NCBI GenBank assembly: GCA_918026815.1
Contig: CAKJVC010000091.1
Span: forward strand, 124,001-188,000
Origin: Chalara sp. BL73
Lineage: Eukaryota > Ascomycota > Leotiomycetes > Helotiales
Length of the DNA: 64,000 nucleotides
Direction: 5' to 3'
Below, in pieces: positions 35,891 through 46,023 of the stretch. The notes under the pieces are model-generated. The model ran no database searches, was not told the DNA's origin, and saw only the letters and a program-made list of their open reading frames with translations. A program made the translations under genes and the position numbers. Each line of letters starts with the position of its first letter. Within the stretch, counting starts at the first letter, position 1.

Positions 35891-36400
35891 ATATATAGAT
35901 ATATAGAAGATTATAACTAAAATGTAACTTTAATCGATTACTTTTAAATATACGTTTACTTTTTTTTTTTATAAATGTATATTTACGTATACTAGCAAAA
36001 TTATTAATTGATTTCTGCAAAACAGTTAAAAATTTGTAAATTTGTTTCGAAAAAATGCTATATTAACAACAGTTAAAGTTAAAATAATTGCGCTAAATTA
36101 AACTTAAATAGAAGTAGTTTAAATGTAAGCGATTTAAAAAAGCGAAAATACAGTAAAAAAATTAAGTAATAAAAAAATAAAACTGTTTATTTTAATAAAT
36201 TTTTAAAGCTATTTAAAGCAATTAATAATTATAAAACAAAAAAATTAATACAAAACACGAGATTAACACGAAAAATCACGACTTTTACTAAAATAGCGAT
36301 GCCCCACTTATTCCTACACCGGGTGTATTTTAATCACTTGCCATGGTGTAAGTGTAGCCTTACCCTAAACCTACACCATGGTGTAGGTGTACTGGGCGCC
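35891..36400. other. AT-rich stretch ending in palindromic GC-richer DNA
   Basis: No gene. From about 36300 the composition rises, and the block holds CCATGGTGTAAGTGTA (about 36342) and a 14-bp palindrome TACACCATGGTGTA (about 36372-36385). Confidence 0.4.
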
Positions 36401-36436
36401 TTTGATGCGGGACGGGATTTGTCACGGGATCTCGGT
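36401..36436 (-). repeat. Right arm of the perfect 36-bp inverted repeat
   Basis: Exact reverse complement of 17871-17906, followed by TA. It marks the abrupt return to normal composition. Confidence 0.85.
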
Positions 36437-37172
36437 TACACCGTGATGAGGTGGGTCTGACGAGACTCAAGTCGCCGAGCGCATCAAGGCGCCGGACTAG
36501 GACGATAGGCGTGTGCCTCACACCTAAAGTTGGAACCCTGCGTATGATATCTGGAAATCAATATCCGCCCATTTTGCTCGGCACCAGCGTATTAAGCAAT
36601 GCCACAAGCAGTGCACAACTGGTATGAGGCGAGAAACTTCCGGGTCTGGTAGAAATTTACAGCTGCGTACGGACTGCCATTGGATAACTTGTGAGCTGTG
36701 AATATTTGTGTGGTTAATATTTATTCCAATCCTTGGCTTTTAAAATGTATGTCCACATGCCACTTCAGGATAGCACCATCCATTACTCCGCACCACGATT
36801 TTCCTGCCAATCCTCTTTACCCCACCCACTGCTCGTTACGGTTCTCGAAGTCTTATCAGTGCCTACCTTAGTGATTGCTCGACCCGCACTAGCCGCAACG
36901 ACAGCATTCCCAAGGCTCGGAGAGCTAATATGCTGCATTGAGTGGATATGCAAGAATAGCCCCCTTCTGGAAAAGCTCTCATGTTCTCGAGAGGAAAGAC
37001 AACGTCTGCCCCTCCGATGGGCTTCATACACTAACCGTACTATTGTATATATTTGTCGTGTAAACATTTGAGATATTTGTTCATTCCCTAAAATACAGTT
37101 GCATGATGATCGGCTCTAATGAGCACTACCTATTAAGCTTCAAATAAACCGCGAACTTCCCTTTTGCACAAC
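36437..37172. other. Normal-GC stretch without a recognised gene
   Basis: Overlapping open frames on both strands (36733-37071 plus, 36783-37067 minus) show no domain I recognise. The part next to 37173 is likely the 3' untranslated region of the lactonase-like gene. Confidence 0.35.
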
Positions 37173-38185
37173 CTATTCAAAAAGTGTCTTCTTCTCGTTG
37201 TTCGTCAGTTGCAGATAAGTTTCCATATCGTGCCCGAAAATCAGTGTCGCATTGAACTGCGCCTTCAAATTCCGAATCATGCCATTACTTCGGACCCATT
37301 GAGTGTGGTCTCGGGCCAGCCAGCCCTGAGGATGTGCATCCTCGTAATTCTCCTTGATATGGTATTGATCCGTCGTCCAAATGAAGTTTCCCTCCTTTGC
37401 CAGATTTATCTGCATCGCGCACAGCCCAGGTGAGTGGCCTGGTGAGTGGTGCAAAGTAATGCCCTGATACAAACTGTAGTGAGGTTCTGTGAATGTCTGC
37501 CAATTCAGCTTCTCCAGGTCCATGTAGCTGCCAAGGTAAACGCCTAGATCGGCGCCTGTGGCTACTGCCCAGCATGCGTGTTTGAACTCTTCCTCGTGAG
37601 TGATGATGGGGACATCCGTGCCGACAAAGTGCTCGAGACCACCGGCATGGTCGAGATGCAAATGACCCATGATGACAGCTTTCACGTCCTTGATGTCATG
37701 ACCGGTGGCTTTTATGGCATTGGGGAGCTTGTGTTCTTCATTGTACTTGGTACGAGGGAACAGATCTGTTGCAGGGAAGCCCCATTTCTGAAAGAGGAAA
37801 ACATCAGTAAACTGAAAGCCGTAGCTCATGTCGTGCCTCCGATCTGTGACTCACAATATCAACATTCTCAGCGCAGCCGGTCTCGAACAAAATGAGGCCT
37901 GCGTCCGGGTGCTCTATTAATGCGCCCATGACAATAAGGTCCCGTTGTTTGCTGCCCGGGTTCTTGTTGCTGTTGGTACTGGAACCGCCGGCCCTCAGCA
38001 ACCTTAGGTACGAGTAAGTATACAGTCTCAAAAACGAACAAAGTAGCGATATCATACCAGCCTTCATCAATCGTGAGAGTTCCAAAATTCAGGATCCACA
38101 TTTTTGTGCCCGGAGGACAGATGTAGGCGGGGACTTGGGCATGGGCAAGAAGGTCGCTCATAGCAGGGCCTGAGGTGGTAGCCAT
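37173..38185 (-). CDS. Metallo-beta-lactamase-fold hydrolase, N-acyl-homoserine-lactonase-like
   Basis: Predicted zinc hydrolase of the lactonase type, expected to open lactone or related ring esters. Introns at 37788-37854 and 38003-38057 (both GT...AG) give an uninterrupted 296-residue protein from the ATG at 38185; an in-frame ATG at 38209 would add eight residues. Metal-binding features are HLHLDHAGG (the HxHxDH motif), HHSPGHSPG, an Asp in TTDQYH and a C-terminal FGHD. These match the AttM/AiiA lactonase subgroup better than true beta-lactamases. The start region has a PPGTKMWILNFGTL block typical of the group. All exons keep normal codons and no stop, so it appears functional. The neighbouring 3-hydroxyacyl-CoA dehydrogenase is on the same strand about 1 kb upstream. 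The substrate is not determined. Confidence 0.88.
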
Positions 38186-39196
38186 TTCAGATTGATTGTT
38201 TTTGACCAAAAATATTTTGTCTATGCTTCTTCAGCAGCGTTCTTTAAACCTTTAGTTCAATTGGGGGTGGGGAAGGAATATATCTCTCGAATCTGCGACA
38301 TAGTGTCGTGTAAAGTACATCACTAGCCGGACCCCGTCCCCCGTCCACCCCATATGCGAAGTCTTGGCGGTAGCGTTTCGATTGTTCGGTTGGCATCATG
38401 TTACTGTGGATATTGCCTGCATCACCCGATATGACGGTAATAAAGCAAACGTAGCTGAGCTATATCGTGCCGAGAGTGACTTGAGAAGGCTGTAATAGTG
38501 CCATAGTACCCCGCTTGAAGAAGCCATCTTCCTTTCGCAATATCATTGGCTATTGGAATTTGCCCTTGTCTTAACACCGAATTATGGTCAAGGCTCATAG
38601 TCTCATACCTGTTCGCATGCAACCCTATTCCTACTCTTATGTTGATGTCCCATGAGCGTACTCACGCTCTCAAGATGTGCATATGCTAGTTAGCGTGAAG
38701 AACCATCAACATGCCGTTTCGGAATTGTCGCGTCATGTTAGCCTTGAAAGGCGAATTAATTTTGAATTCCACATTGTAGATAGGCACAACAAGGCTGACT
38801 GAGTTGTGCGGAACGACATGCCTTGGCGCAGAAACTTTTGTAGTGTTGTGCTAACACTCAATTGACCGTCGAACATTGGATTCTGACATGTCGTAGGTCT
38901 CATTATCACATGGTCTTGCATCGTAGAGATTGACTACGAAATATGCAAATGCTCAGCTCAACATTTTCTACATGAGGCCATGGTAAAAATATGCATTGTC
39001 GGCGAACTGAATCCCCTATGGAAGCGCGACACTAAATGATAATGACTCTTCATCTAGACGTGACCAAAATCCACACTGAATGTTTATTTAAATGACTCAT
39101 CTAGTTCGCCTTTAAATTTGTCATTTGACAACTATAACATCACGTAATAGATAAAGAACAATGGTACATTTGCACTTTGAAAAGCAGCACAAAGGC
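38186..39196. other. Intergenic region between lactonase and dehydrogenase
   Basis: About 1 kb of normal composition, holding the promoter of the lactonase-like gene and the 3' flank of the dehydrogenase. Short frames at 38422-38622 and 38733-38921 have no recognisable domain. Confidence 0.4.
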
Positions 39197-40343
39197 TTAT
39201 TTGGGCGACTTATACTCGTAGAATCCAGACCCGGACTTGACCCCTAGCTTTTTCTTACCAATCATAGTCTCAAGTATTTCTATTGTCCCCCGTGGAAGTC
39301 CTGGGCGAAGCTCACGATAATGATTCTCAATATCAAGCACGACATCTAAACCCACGACATCCATCTGCTCACACGGGCCTTTGGGTGTTTTCAGAACATT
39401 TTTAAAAATAGCATCAATCTCTTGAGGGGTTGCAACGCCTTCCGACAAAGCAAGAAGAACTTCGCGCTTGATGGCTGCCCATATTCTGCATCGTGTTAAA
39501 AAAAATAAGATGCCTCGGGAGGAAATCTTTGCTCGGGGATATTTACCTGTTGTATATATATCCCGTTGAAGATTGGCGTACTTCAAATGGCCGAAAGCCA
39601 TGGTTCTTGCATTCGTCTAGTAATAGAGGAACAATCTCACTTCTTGTTGTACTCGAACCCATGACCTCGATTGCTATGACAAAACATGTTAGGAGTGTAC
39701 TCGTGACAAGTAGTTGATCAAATGCTTACCTGAAGTCTCTGGTGGCCAGTCTAGAAATCCATATTAGAAGATATTCTGCATAACTCCTGCTCAAGAAAGT
39801 ACTAACACGAGTGAAGGCTCACGCATCGCTCTGGATGTTTGAGTTCTAGACCAGCTATGATCTCCGAAATGGTGTAGCTACTCGAATTAGAAGCAACTAT
39901 CGTTTCTAATCCCGAGATGCTGTCGAGTTGCTCCACTAAATTTCTTTTCAGGGACAGAGACTCAGGAACACACTGTATAGTCATTAGTTTTGGAATTTTG
40001 TACTTTGAAAATAAAGATATTCCGAATTCGCACCTCGATGACTAGCCAGGAGTTTGCTAGGCTTTGTGCGAGCTGACTAGATGAAAACGTCTGAATATCC
40101 CCCCATCCCTCAGCTGTCCTTGTGGCAATGCCCTCATGCCTGAATCGCTGAATTTTGTCGACCGCTACATGAAGTCGGTTTTTATCTTGATCCACGAGGT
40201 GAACTGGCCGTCCTAGTCTCGACCACTGCGTCTGTCAATGCTAGTACAAGGATACATTCATTGGCGATGCTTACCATATATGCTAGCCGTGTCCCTTGAG
40301 TGCCAGCACCAATTAGCGTCACGCTCTTTATTGCTGGGCCCAT
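39197..40343 (-). CDS. 3-hydroxyacyl-CoA dehydrogenase family protein, six exons
   Basis: NAD-dependent dehydrogenase acting on 3-hydroxyacyl-CoA-type substrates, a beta-oxidation-like step. Introns at 39486-39546, 39674-39729, 39751-39806, 39973-40033 and 40226-40274 give a complete 287-residue protein; one internal exon is only 21 nt (39730-39750). The N-terminus has the NAD Rossmann loop LIGAGTQGTRLAYMW followed by the acidic strand end VHLVD. Next come VASNSSSYTISEI and the catalytic-His region SLHSYWPPET. The C-terminal helical domain includes GPCEQMDVVGLDVV and ends SGSGFYEYKSPK. No peroxisomal SKL-type end is present. The length fits the short fungal members of the family. The first-intron acceptor was chosen after GACGCAG because it restores the AYMWS motif. 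Confidence 0.88.
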
Positions 40344-40764
40344 TGCTATAGTTTCATTTAAAAGTAATCACTATGAACTTGAACGCAAGGTGTTGATAAA
40401 AAGTACTATCTATGCTGCATATCATTACTCTCACAAGTATTGACGCACCCGCTTGGATTTATACCTCTGCCAGCCGCTTAGTGACCGAGTCGCACACATT
40501 AGTGGTAGTGATGGAAACTCAGGCATGGAGCTCGGCAATCTGGTAAACCAAAGCCTGGTAGCCTTCTGGTCAACCCCTTGTCGATAGCTCGGCCTCTACT
40601 AACGGAGGTAGTTAGCCCCACACGCTTGTCAACGGGACTGGCAAATGATGATTATGTAATAGTTTATATCTTTCACGCGACTATATCTAGATCTGGCTAC
40701 CTGTTACAAAGTTGTGTCTTAGGACACTACAGCTTATGTAAGTTGCCATATGCCAGCCAACGTA
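40344..40764. other. Upstream region of the dehydrogenase
   Basis: Normal-GC flank up to the MITE. No gene recognised. The MITE therefore sits about 420 bp upstream of the dehydrogenase start. Confidence 0.4.
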
Positions 40765-41183
40765 CCTGATAGGCAAGTGGTACAGATAAGTAAGTGAAAC
40801 AAGGCGGTTTTACCGCAAAAAATACATTTTTTTCAAAACGTGTTATTTCAACTACTATTTTATTAATGCTCTTAAAACTTAATACATAATATTTCAAGTA
40901 TATAAACAAACAATATTTCAAATTTTGAAAGTTTAAGTATTATAAGTATATAGATATAAGATTTTACGCTAAAATAACCTTTGTAATTTCAGTTTCTAAA
41001 TAACTATTAATTGTATTGGTTTCAAACTTCACTAACGTATAAAAATTACAGTTAAATCGTTATATACAAAGTTTTATAAAGTTAAATAAAATAGTAGTTG
41101 AAATAACACGTTTTGAGAAAGCGCGTTTTTTGCGGTAAAACCGCCTTGTTTCACTTACTTATCTGTACCACTTGCTTATCAGG
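40765..41183. mobile_element. MITE with about 105-bp terminal inverted repeats, TA target site
   Basis: CCTGATAGGCAAGTGGTACA at the left is mirrored at the right end, and similarity continues inward for about 105 bp (shared AAGGCGGTTTTACCGCAAAA and AACGTGTTATTTCAACTACT) with few mismatches. TA flanks each end (40763-40764, 41184-41185), so it fits a Tc1/mariner-derived MITE. The 419-bp unit is non-coding and AT-rich in the middle. It looks intact and could fold into a long hairpin. Confidence 0.85.
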
Positions 41184-41354
41184 TACGTTAATCCAATTCT
41201 GTACAATCCAGTAATCAAGGGTTTCTCTAGAATGTCTTAAATCTGATACCTCAAGAACGAGAGCCCTGAGAAAATACTAAAAGGACTAGACGTTTATTTA
41301 TATGGGAAACTCCTATGGAATTTATTTATATCAACCCTTAGAGAATGAAGCATT
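41184..41354. other. Short spacer
   Basis: Normal-GC 3' flank of the transcription-factor pseudogene; nothing recognised. Confidence 0.3.
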
Positions 41355-42146
41355 TTACGTGTCCTCACTCACACCGAAGGTAAGGAAATCATTTAAATTA
41401 ACGTGTTCCTCCAACTTGCTGCCATAGACCGAATAAATGCTTTCATCCATTTTGCTGAAAGTACGTTTGAGAGCCTCCGTCGAAGGACTATTAGTGTCTG
41501 TGGAATGAACGTCAGAATCTGTCGAAGAGCAAACGAAATCTAAACTCTCCAGATTGATTTCTTGATCCGGTCGGACGTTGACAATGTCAATATTCATTGC
41601 TTCGCTGTCTTGCAGGTATGTCTGGACTGTCGCTCTTCCGTAATTTAATGGTGGAGTCGAAGCCGCTCCTCTCAATTCCTTGTGTACCCGCTGGAGATTG
41701 TCCTCACTGAGGATATTTTCTTCGTCACCACAGGTCTTCTGGTCTCTGAATGTGACATCAATTTGATTGTGTCGGACCGCGGCATCGAGGAACTGTATGG
41801 AATAACTTGCACTTGCATAAATGCAATTCAAATTTTCCAATACCTGTATGCATCTCCAGAATCCGCTTTTGCCGTCTGGCGTGTCTCGTTGTTCCCGCAT
41901 TTCATGTCTAATAAATGATGAATCAGTAGAAGAAATGTCACAGCAGTTGTTGGGAGATATTTTTCTAGACCACGGGAACGTAGATTTTGAGATATTCGAG
42001 TAATCTCTCCGGTTGCTTCCCGGAACTTTCGTCGAGAATGTTCTACGAGTTCGAACTCCGTGGTTGGTTTCATCAGGGCTTGTTCGTGTAAAGCTCAGTG
42101 AAGGAACTAGTATGGCGATATTTAGTGATATTGAGTCTCGAGTCAT
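41355..42146 (-). pseudogene. C-terminal fragment of a Zn2Cys6 (cutinase-factor-like) transcription regulator
   Basis: Two overlapping minus-strand frames read as the C-terminal part of a fungal-specific transcription factor. The first (42073-41828) has ITRISQNLRSRGLEKYLPTT and LLIHHLLDMKCGNNETRQTA; the second (from about 41890 to 41355) continues GFWRCIQVLENL...YASASYSIQFLDAA and an acidic Ser-rich tail ending FGVSEDT. The family (middle homology region of CTF1-type factors) joins these two blocks directly, so a one-base shift near 41880-41895 breaks the gene. The DNA-binding and most of the regulatory domain are missing; upstream sequence turns AT-rich at about 42150. Confidence 0.65.
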
Positions 42147-42288
42147 ATGAGATCGACTTTTTGATACTACGCTACTGAATTTATGTACTTGTGCTACTAG
42201 TATAATATTTATTTTTTATTTTTATTTCTATATACTTTTACGTTTTTCAACTTTTGGATTTATTAGTCTTTTTTTTTTTTAAAGTTAC

Positions 42289-42460
42289 TGTCACGACACG
42301 CGCTGTGGATCTACAGATACAAAGGGCAACGGTGGTATCATACGAGAATCTATAGCTGAGGAAGGAAAAGGAGCTCGAGAAGAGCAAGCTATATATACAC
42401 GAGGGAGCCCTAGCGGCTCGGTAGTAGGTCACGTCCCCGACCAGGGTCGGTACCGTGACA
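42289..42460 (+). repeat. Solo LTR with 5-bp TSD (GTTAC)
   Basis: 172 bp, TGTCACG...CGTGACA ends, flanked by GTTAC at 42284-42288 and 42461-42465. It contains a TATA-like CTATATATACACG. The same family supplies bases 1-30 of the window. Confidence 0.75.
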
Positions 42461-42469
42461 GTTACTACC

Positions 42470-43080
42470 GGAAAAAAGTTAAATATTTGATTCTTTTGAC
42501 AAATTCTAGCTTAATTAAAAAACAGAATTTTTTAGTTTGCAACTAAAAAGCTAGAAAAAAAGCTTTAACTGCTAAAATTATTAAAAATAAGTAAAAAGCA
42601 ACTGGTTTTTAGCTAAAATCTATAGTAAAACTACCTATAAGCTTTTTACTTTTAAAAAATAGTAATATAGCTAAAAAGACTTTTATATATATTTCACAAG
42701 CTTTACAAAGCCTAATTAAAAGTTTTACAGTCAATTTATTCCAACTTGTATAGTTTACACTTAAAAAATCGACTGAAATAAAAACTTAAACAGCTAAGTT
42801 TCAAAAGCTTTAAAACTAAAGTTATTTAACACAAAAGCTTTTATTTCGGAAAATTATAAAAAAGTTTGAAATGCAAAAAAGTGTTTTAGCAAATTATAAG
42901 CTTAGAATCTACTTTTTAAAAGTTCAATTAAAAAAAGCTAAGTTTAAAAAACAGAAAAAAACTAAAACTAGCTTAAATTCCAAGTTTGCAAATATTAAAG
43001 CTATTTACAAAACGCAAATAGCAATTAACGGAGCTAAAATAAAAAAATAAAAATAGAAAAAATAGCTAGTTTATCTGATT
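42470..43080 (+). pseudogene. Fot1/pogo-type transposase C-terminal remnant
   Basis: The AT-rich plus strand carries a stop-ridden frame resembling the C-terminal tail of Fot1/pogo transposases, including ISQALQSLIKSF (families have ALDQLVKGF) and a late basic KAKFKKQKKTKTS. The catalytic domain is absent. Assignment rests on a weak pattern. Confidence 0.4.
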
Positions 43081-43167
43081 CTACTTTAGATTGTATTGAA
43101 ATTGAGTAGTTATTTAATTATAATTATTTAAGTGTGGGTAGTAGTCTGAAAATCGCTTAATTTTAGG

Positions 43168-43286
43168 TGGTTCTGATGAGGGGGTGGTTCTGATGAGGGG
43201 GTGGTTCTGATGAGGGGGTGGTTCTGATGAGGGGGTGGTTCTGATGAGGGGGTGGTTCTGATGAGGGGGTGGTTCTGATGGGGGTG
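43168..43286 (+). repeat. G-rich minisatellite, seven 17-bp units
   Basis: TGGTTCTGATGAGGGGG repeats at 43168, 43185, 43202, 43219, 43236 and 43253 without change; a seventh unit from 43270 is shortened. Runs of five G at 17-bp spacing on one strand could form G-quadruplexes. It ends about 265 bp upstream of the dehydrogenase start at 43551. Confidence 0.95.
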
Positions 43287-43550
43287 CACGGACTTAATGA
43301 TCGAAGTTCAAACTCGATTAGCGGTGCTGGCGACATTTGGGGCCAATTGCGGCCAACGAAACCAACCGAGAACTAAGCTACGATTTGCATTCATTAAACT
43401 TAACTAAGACGGCGACTTGATGTTACCAGGTTTACATAATTAATAATACATCCCAACCAAAACCAAAACGATACTCCACAAGTCATACTTAACACTGTGC
43501 TACAGAAGGTTTAGATTTCCAGATAGTTTAGTGGCCGAAGCGTCCACAAT

Positions 43551-44678
43551 ATGACGGAAGCACAGAGACAGCCGCTCAGTGGTGTATGGAAACCAATGCA
43601 ATTACAGCAACTATGCTACGGCCCCGATTCTGTTTCGAAGCACCTCCTCTCAGTGTTGCCAATACCTAGCTCGAAGGTTTTCATCATTACCGGCTCCTCC
43701 TTAGCAAATACGACGCAGCTCATCCAACAGGTCGAGCGACTACTAGAAAACAAGCACCGGGGAACGTTTTCGAAGATCGAACAGCATGCTCCCATCACAC
43801 AGATAGATGAGGCGACCGATGCGGTAATGAGTGATCCCTCCATCGATACCATTATCAGTATCGGAGGCGGAAGCCCGATTGACTCTTGTAAAGTAATCTC
43901 CTATAGATCATATCGAAGGTCAGGGAAGTTCCTTTTCCATATCACTATTCCAACAACGCTTAGTGCAGCAGAGTGCACCTTTCTAGCCGGGTATACAAAC
44001 AAGGATGGATCGAAGGCGCTTATCTCTGACCCAGGATGCGCTCCCAATGTCATCATCTACGACTCAAAGTTCGCACGCGAAACACCACCAAAGCTATGGC
44101 TGTCAACTGGCATACGGGCTCTTGATCACGCCGTCGAGCTACTCTATCAACCCTACACGACAGAGGTACCCACAAGGCAAAATTCACTCAACGCCCTTAG
44201 CGATCTTTTCAAGTACCTACCAAAATATAAGGCAGATACAAAGAGTGACGACACCATTACGCGTCTCCAGCTTGCAGGTTTCAGCTCGCTCAGTTCAATT
44301 GGGACGAATTTCAAAGGTGGCCTTGGACTTAGCCATACCCTTGGCTATGCCATAGGAACCCCTTACTCGATTCCGCACGGAATAACGTCTTGCATGACAT
44401 TAGCTCCAGTAGTGTTACTCAAGGCCCAGAGCCCCGTGGATGCAGAACAATTAGCCCGCGCGTTACCATTTATTGGGCAAAGCAGGACCGGGGATGATAA
44501 AGCAGATGCGATAGAGTTAAGTAAGGCCATTGAGCGGCTTGTTGAAGAGTTAGGCTTGAAAACAAGGCTAAAGGACTACGGCGTGTATGAAAGTCAGACG
44601 ACAAAGATAGTTGAAACGGTGGTGAAAGATGGACCACTGTATAATGACGTCCTCGATCTTGTAAGAGGCATTTTCTAA
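43551..44678 (+). CDS. Iron-type alcohol dehydrogenase / maleylacetate-reductase-like protein
   Basis: Single uninterrupted frame of 375 residues. It belongs to the Fe-ADH superfamily of NAD(P)-dependent dehydrogenases. The nucleotide-binding signature IISIGGGSPIDSCK is near residues 100-114, followed by the usual IPTTLSAAE strand-helix. In the metal-binding half, GIRALDHAVE replaces the usual V-D-A-L-T-H, so the first Asp ligand is Arg; GLSHTLGYAI and SIPHG keep the two His positions. Loss of that Asp is also seen in maleylacetate-reductase-type members that do not rely on iron. Possible roles are reduction of maleylacetate-like intermediates or hydroxy-acid/aldehyde conversion. The ATG at 43551 gives a normal length. 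The G-rich minisatellite lies just upstream. Confidence 0.88.
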   Translation: MTEAQRQPLSGVWKPMQLQQLCYGPDSVSKHLLSVLPIPSSKVFIITGSSLANTTQLIQQVERLLENKHRGTFSKIEQHAPITQIDEATDAVMSDPSIDTIISIGGGSPIDSCKVISYRSYRRSGKFLFHITIPTTLSAAECTFLAGYTNKDGSKALISDPGCAPNVIIYDSKFARETPPKLWLSTGIRALDHAVELLYQPYTTEVPTRQNSLNALSDLFKYLPKYKADTKSDDTITRLQLAGFSSLSSIGTNFKGGLGLSHTLGYAIGTPYSIPHGITSCMTLAPVVLLKAQSPVDAEQLARALPFIGQSRTGDDKADAIELSKAIERLVEELGLKTRLKDYGVYESQTTKIVETVVKDGPLYNDVLDLVRGIF

Positions 44679-46023
44679 ATCTTAATAGTCTCTGAAATAT
44701 CAGAACATGAACCCTTATTTACAGTCGAGTCTCTAAAACCGCTACAATACATGGAAGGCTTCATTGCAGTATTACGTATATCTCTATCATAATTTATGAC
44801 GACCCGTGGGAGGTTTATGGCATGCCACAAAAACTGAGGACCAGTATATGCAAATTGAGGAACGACGATAGAAAAGTACACAGCCAAAGCAGGTCCATAT
44901 CCCAAAATCACCTAACGGCGTATGTTAGCATCCCATGGTCAGCAGAGACATCGGCAAGTGAAGACAGATTCATATCACCATGCTGTATGGATCATCTTAG
45001 GCAGAGTCATTAGACACTTCACCTCACCTCTCAGTAATTGATCCGCCGGCTTCTAACTGCTACCCTCAAAATCACGCCATCACCGGATCAAGACATTGTA
45101 GAATTCAAAGCGGCATGGCAGGTAAATATGGTGCCAACACTAAGTGCACAAAGCAAGATATTGAACTCCAAATCCAAAGTTCTCCAGTAATCTTGCAATC
45201 ACGTCGAGAGCGTCGTAGTGTGATCAAGAAGGTGGCGTTTTGCGATTCATAACAGATTGCATAGAATATTTACTAAAGCAGTGTATGGAATTTCTACACG
45301 CCGAGCAAAGAAAATTGTCGTCGTTGTAAAGCTCCACCACGAGCATCACAGTCATGCAACAGTTGCACTCAACACGGTAAAGGGTCAGAGTCACCCCGAA
45401 CGAGAAATCACATCAGTCAATACTCCAAGGGGTCATTTATCCGAATGTCGGGATTGCGGATCGCAACGTACATTTCTTTATTTTGCAATGTGTTTTTGTT
45501 CAGTAACTTTGCCTTGCCGTTCAAAATGCTTATCCGCGTTGTATCCAATAGATAGCCAGAGACGGTATTTGACTTCAGGTAAACTGATAGTAATTGGCTG
45601 TGTCGGGTGTCTCTGCGAGGGCCATGGACGTTAACTTCAACCCTCCTTCCATAGGCATCAGAGTATCCAGAAAAGCCTCCATGTGACTGCTTTCAAGTCC
45701 ACTCATCATTGAATCACATAGAGGCTGAGGTATGTGTCATTGATAGCCTTAATGTCGACAAGGCCGGTAATGCAAGGGAAATATTTGACGTGAGGCAAGA
45801 AAGTTCAATTTAGGGAAAGGTAAGAACGATGCAATCATTACACATTAACAAACACGAAGACGTCCTCGTGTCCGCAGCCGATTTCCGGATATTCAACATC
45901 AATATCCCTGCCCCAGGAATAATGCGCTTGAGAACATGCAAGCAGGAATTTGTGAAACGCGTATCCTTTGGCAGGTAAGGTCATATAAGTTATCTCACCA
46001 AGGTGTTCTGCTTCAGATGCAAT
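44679..46023. other. Gene-free or decayed stretch downstream of the dehydrogenase
   Basis: A minus-strand frame (44675-44911) has a hydrophobic LGYGPALAVYFSIVVPQF segment preceded by a good intron acceptor context (GCTAACATACGCCGTTAG near 44915-44932) and might be the last exon of a decayed membrane-protein gene. A plus frame at 45257-45634 and a minus frame at 45838-46089 show no family I recognise; the latter runs into the transposon end. Confidence 0.3.

Noticed and set aside
43168..43286. Regularly spaced repeats as a CRISPR array
   Set aside because: Units are directly tandem with no unique spacers, and the genome is fungal.
45257..45634. 125-codon plus-strand frame as a possible Cys-rich gene
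   Set aside because: No recognisable domain, no signal peptide, and no neighbouring exon or promoter signal that would support it.
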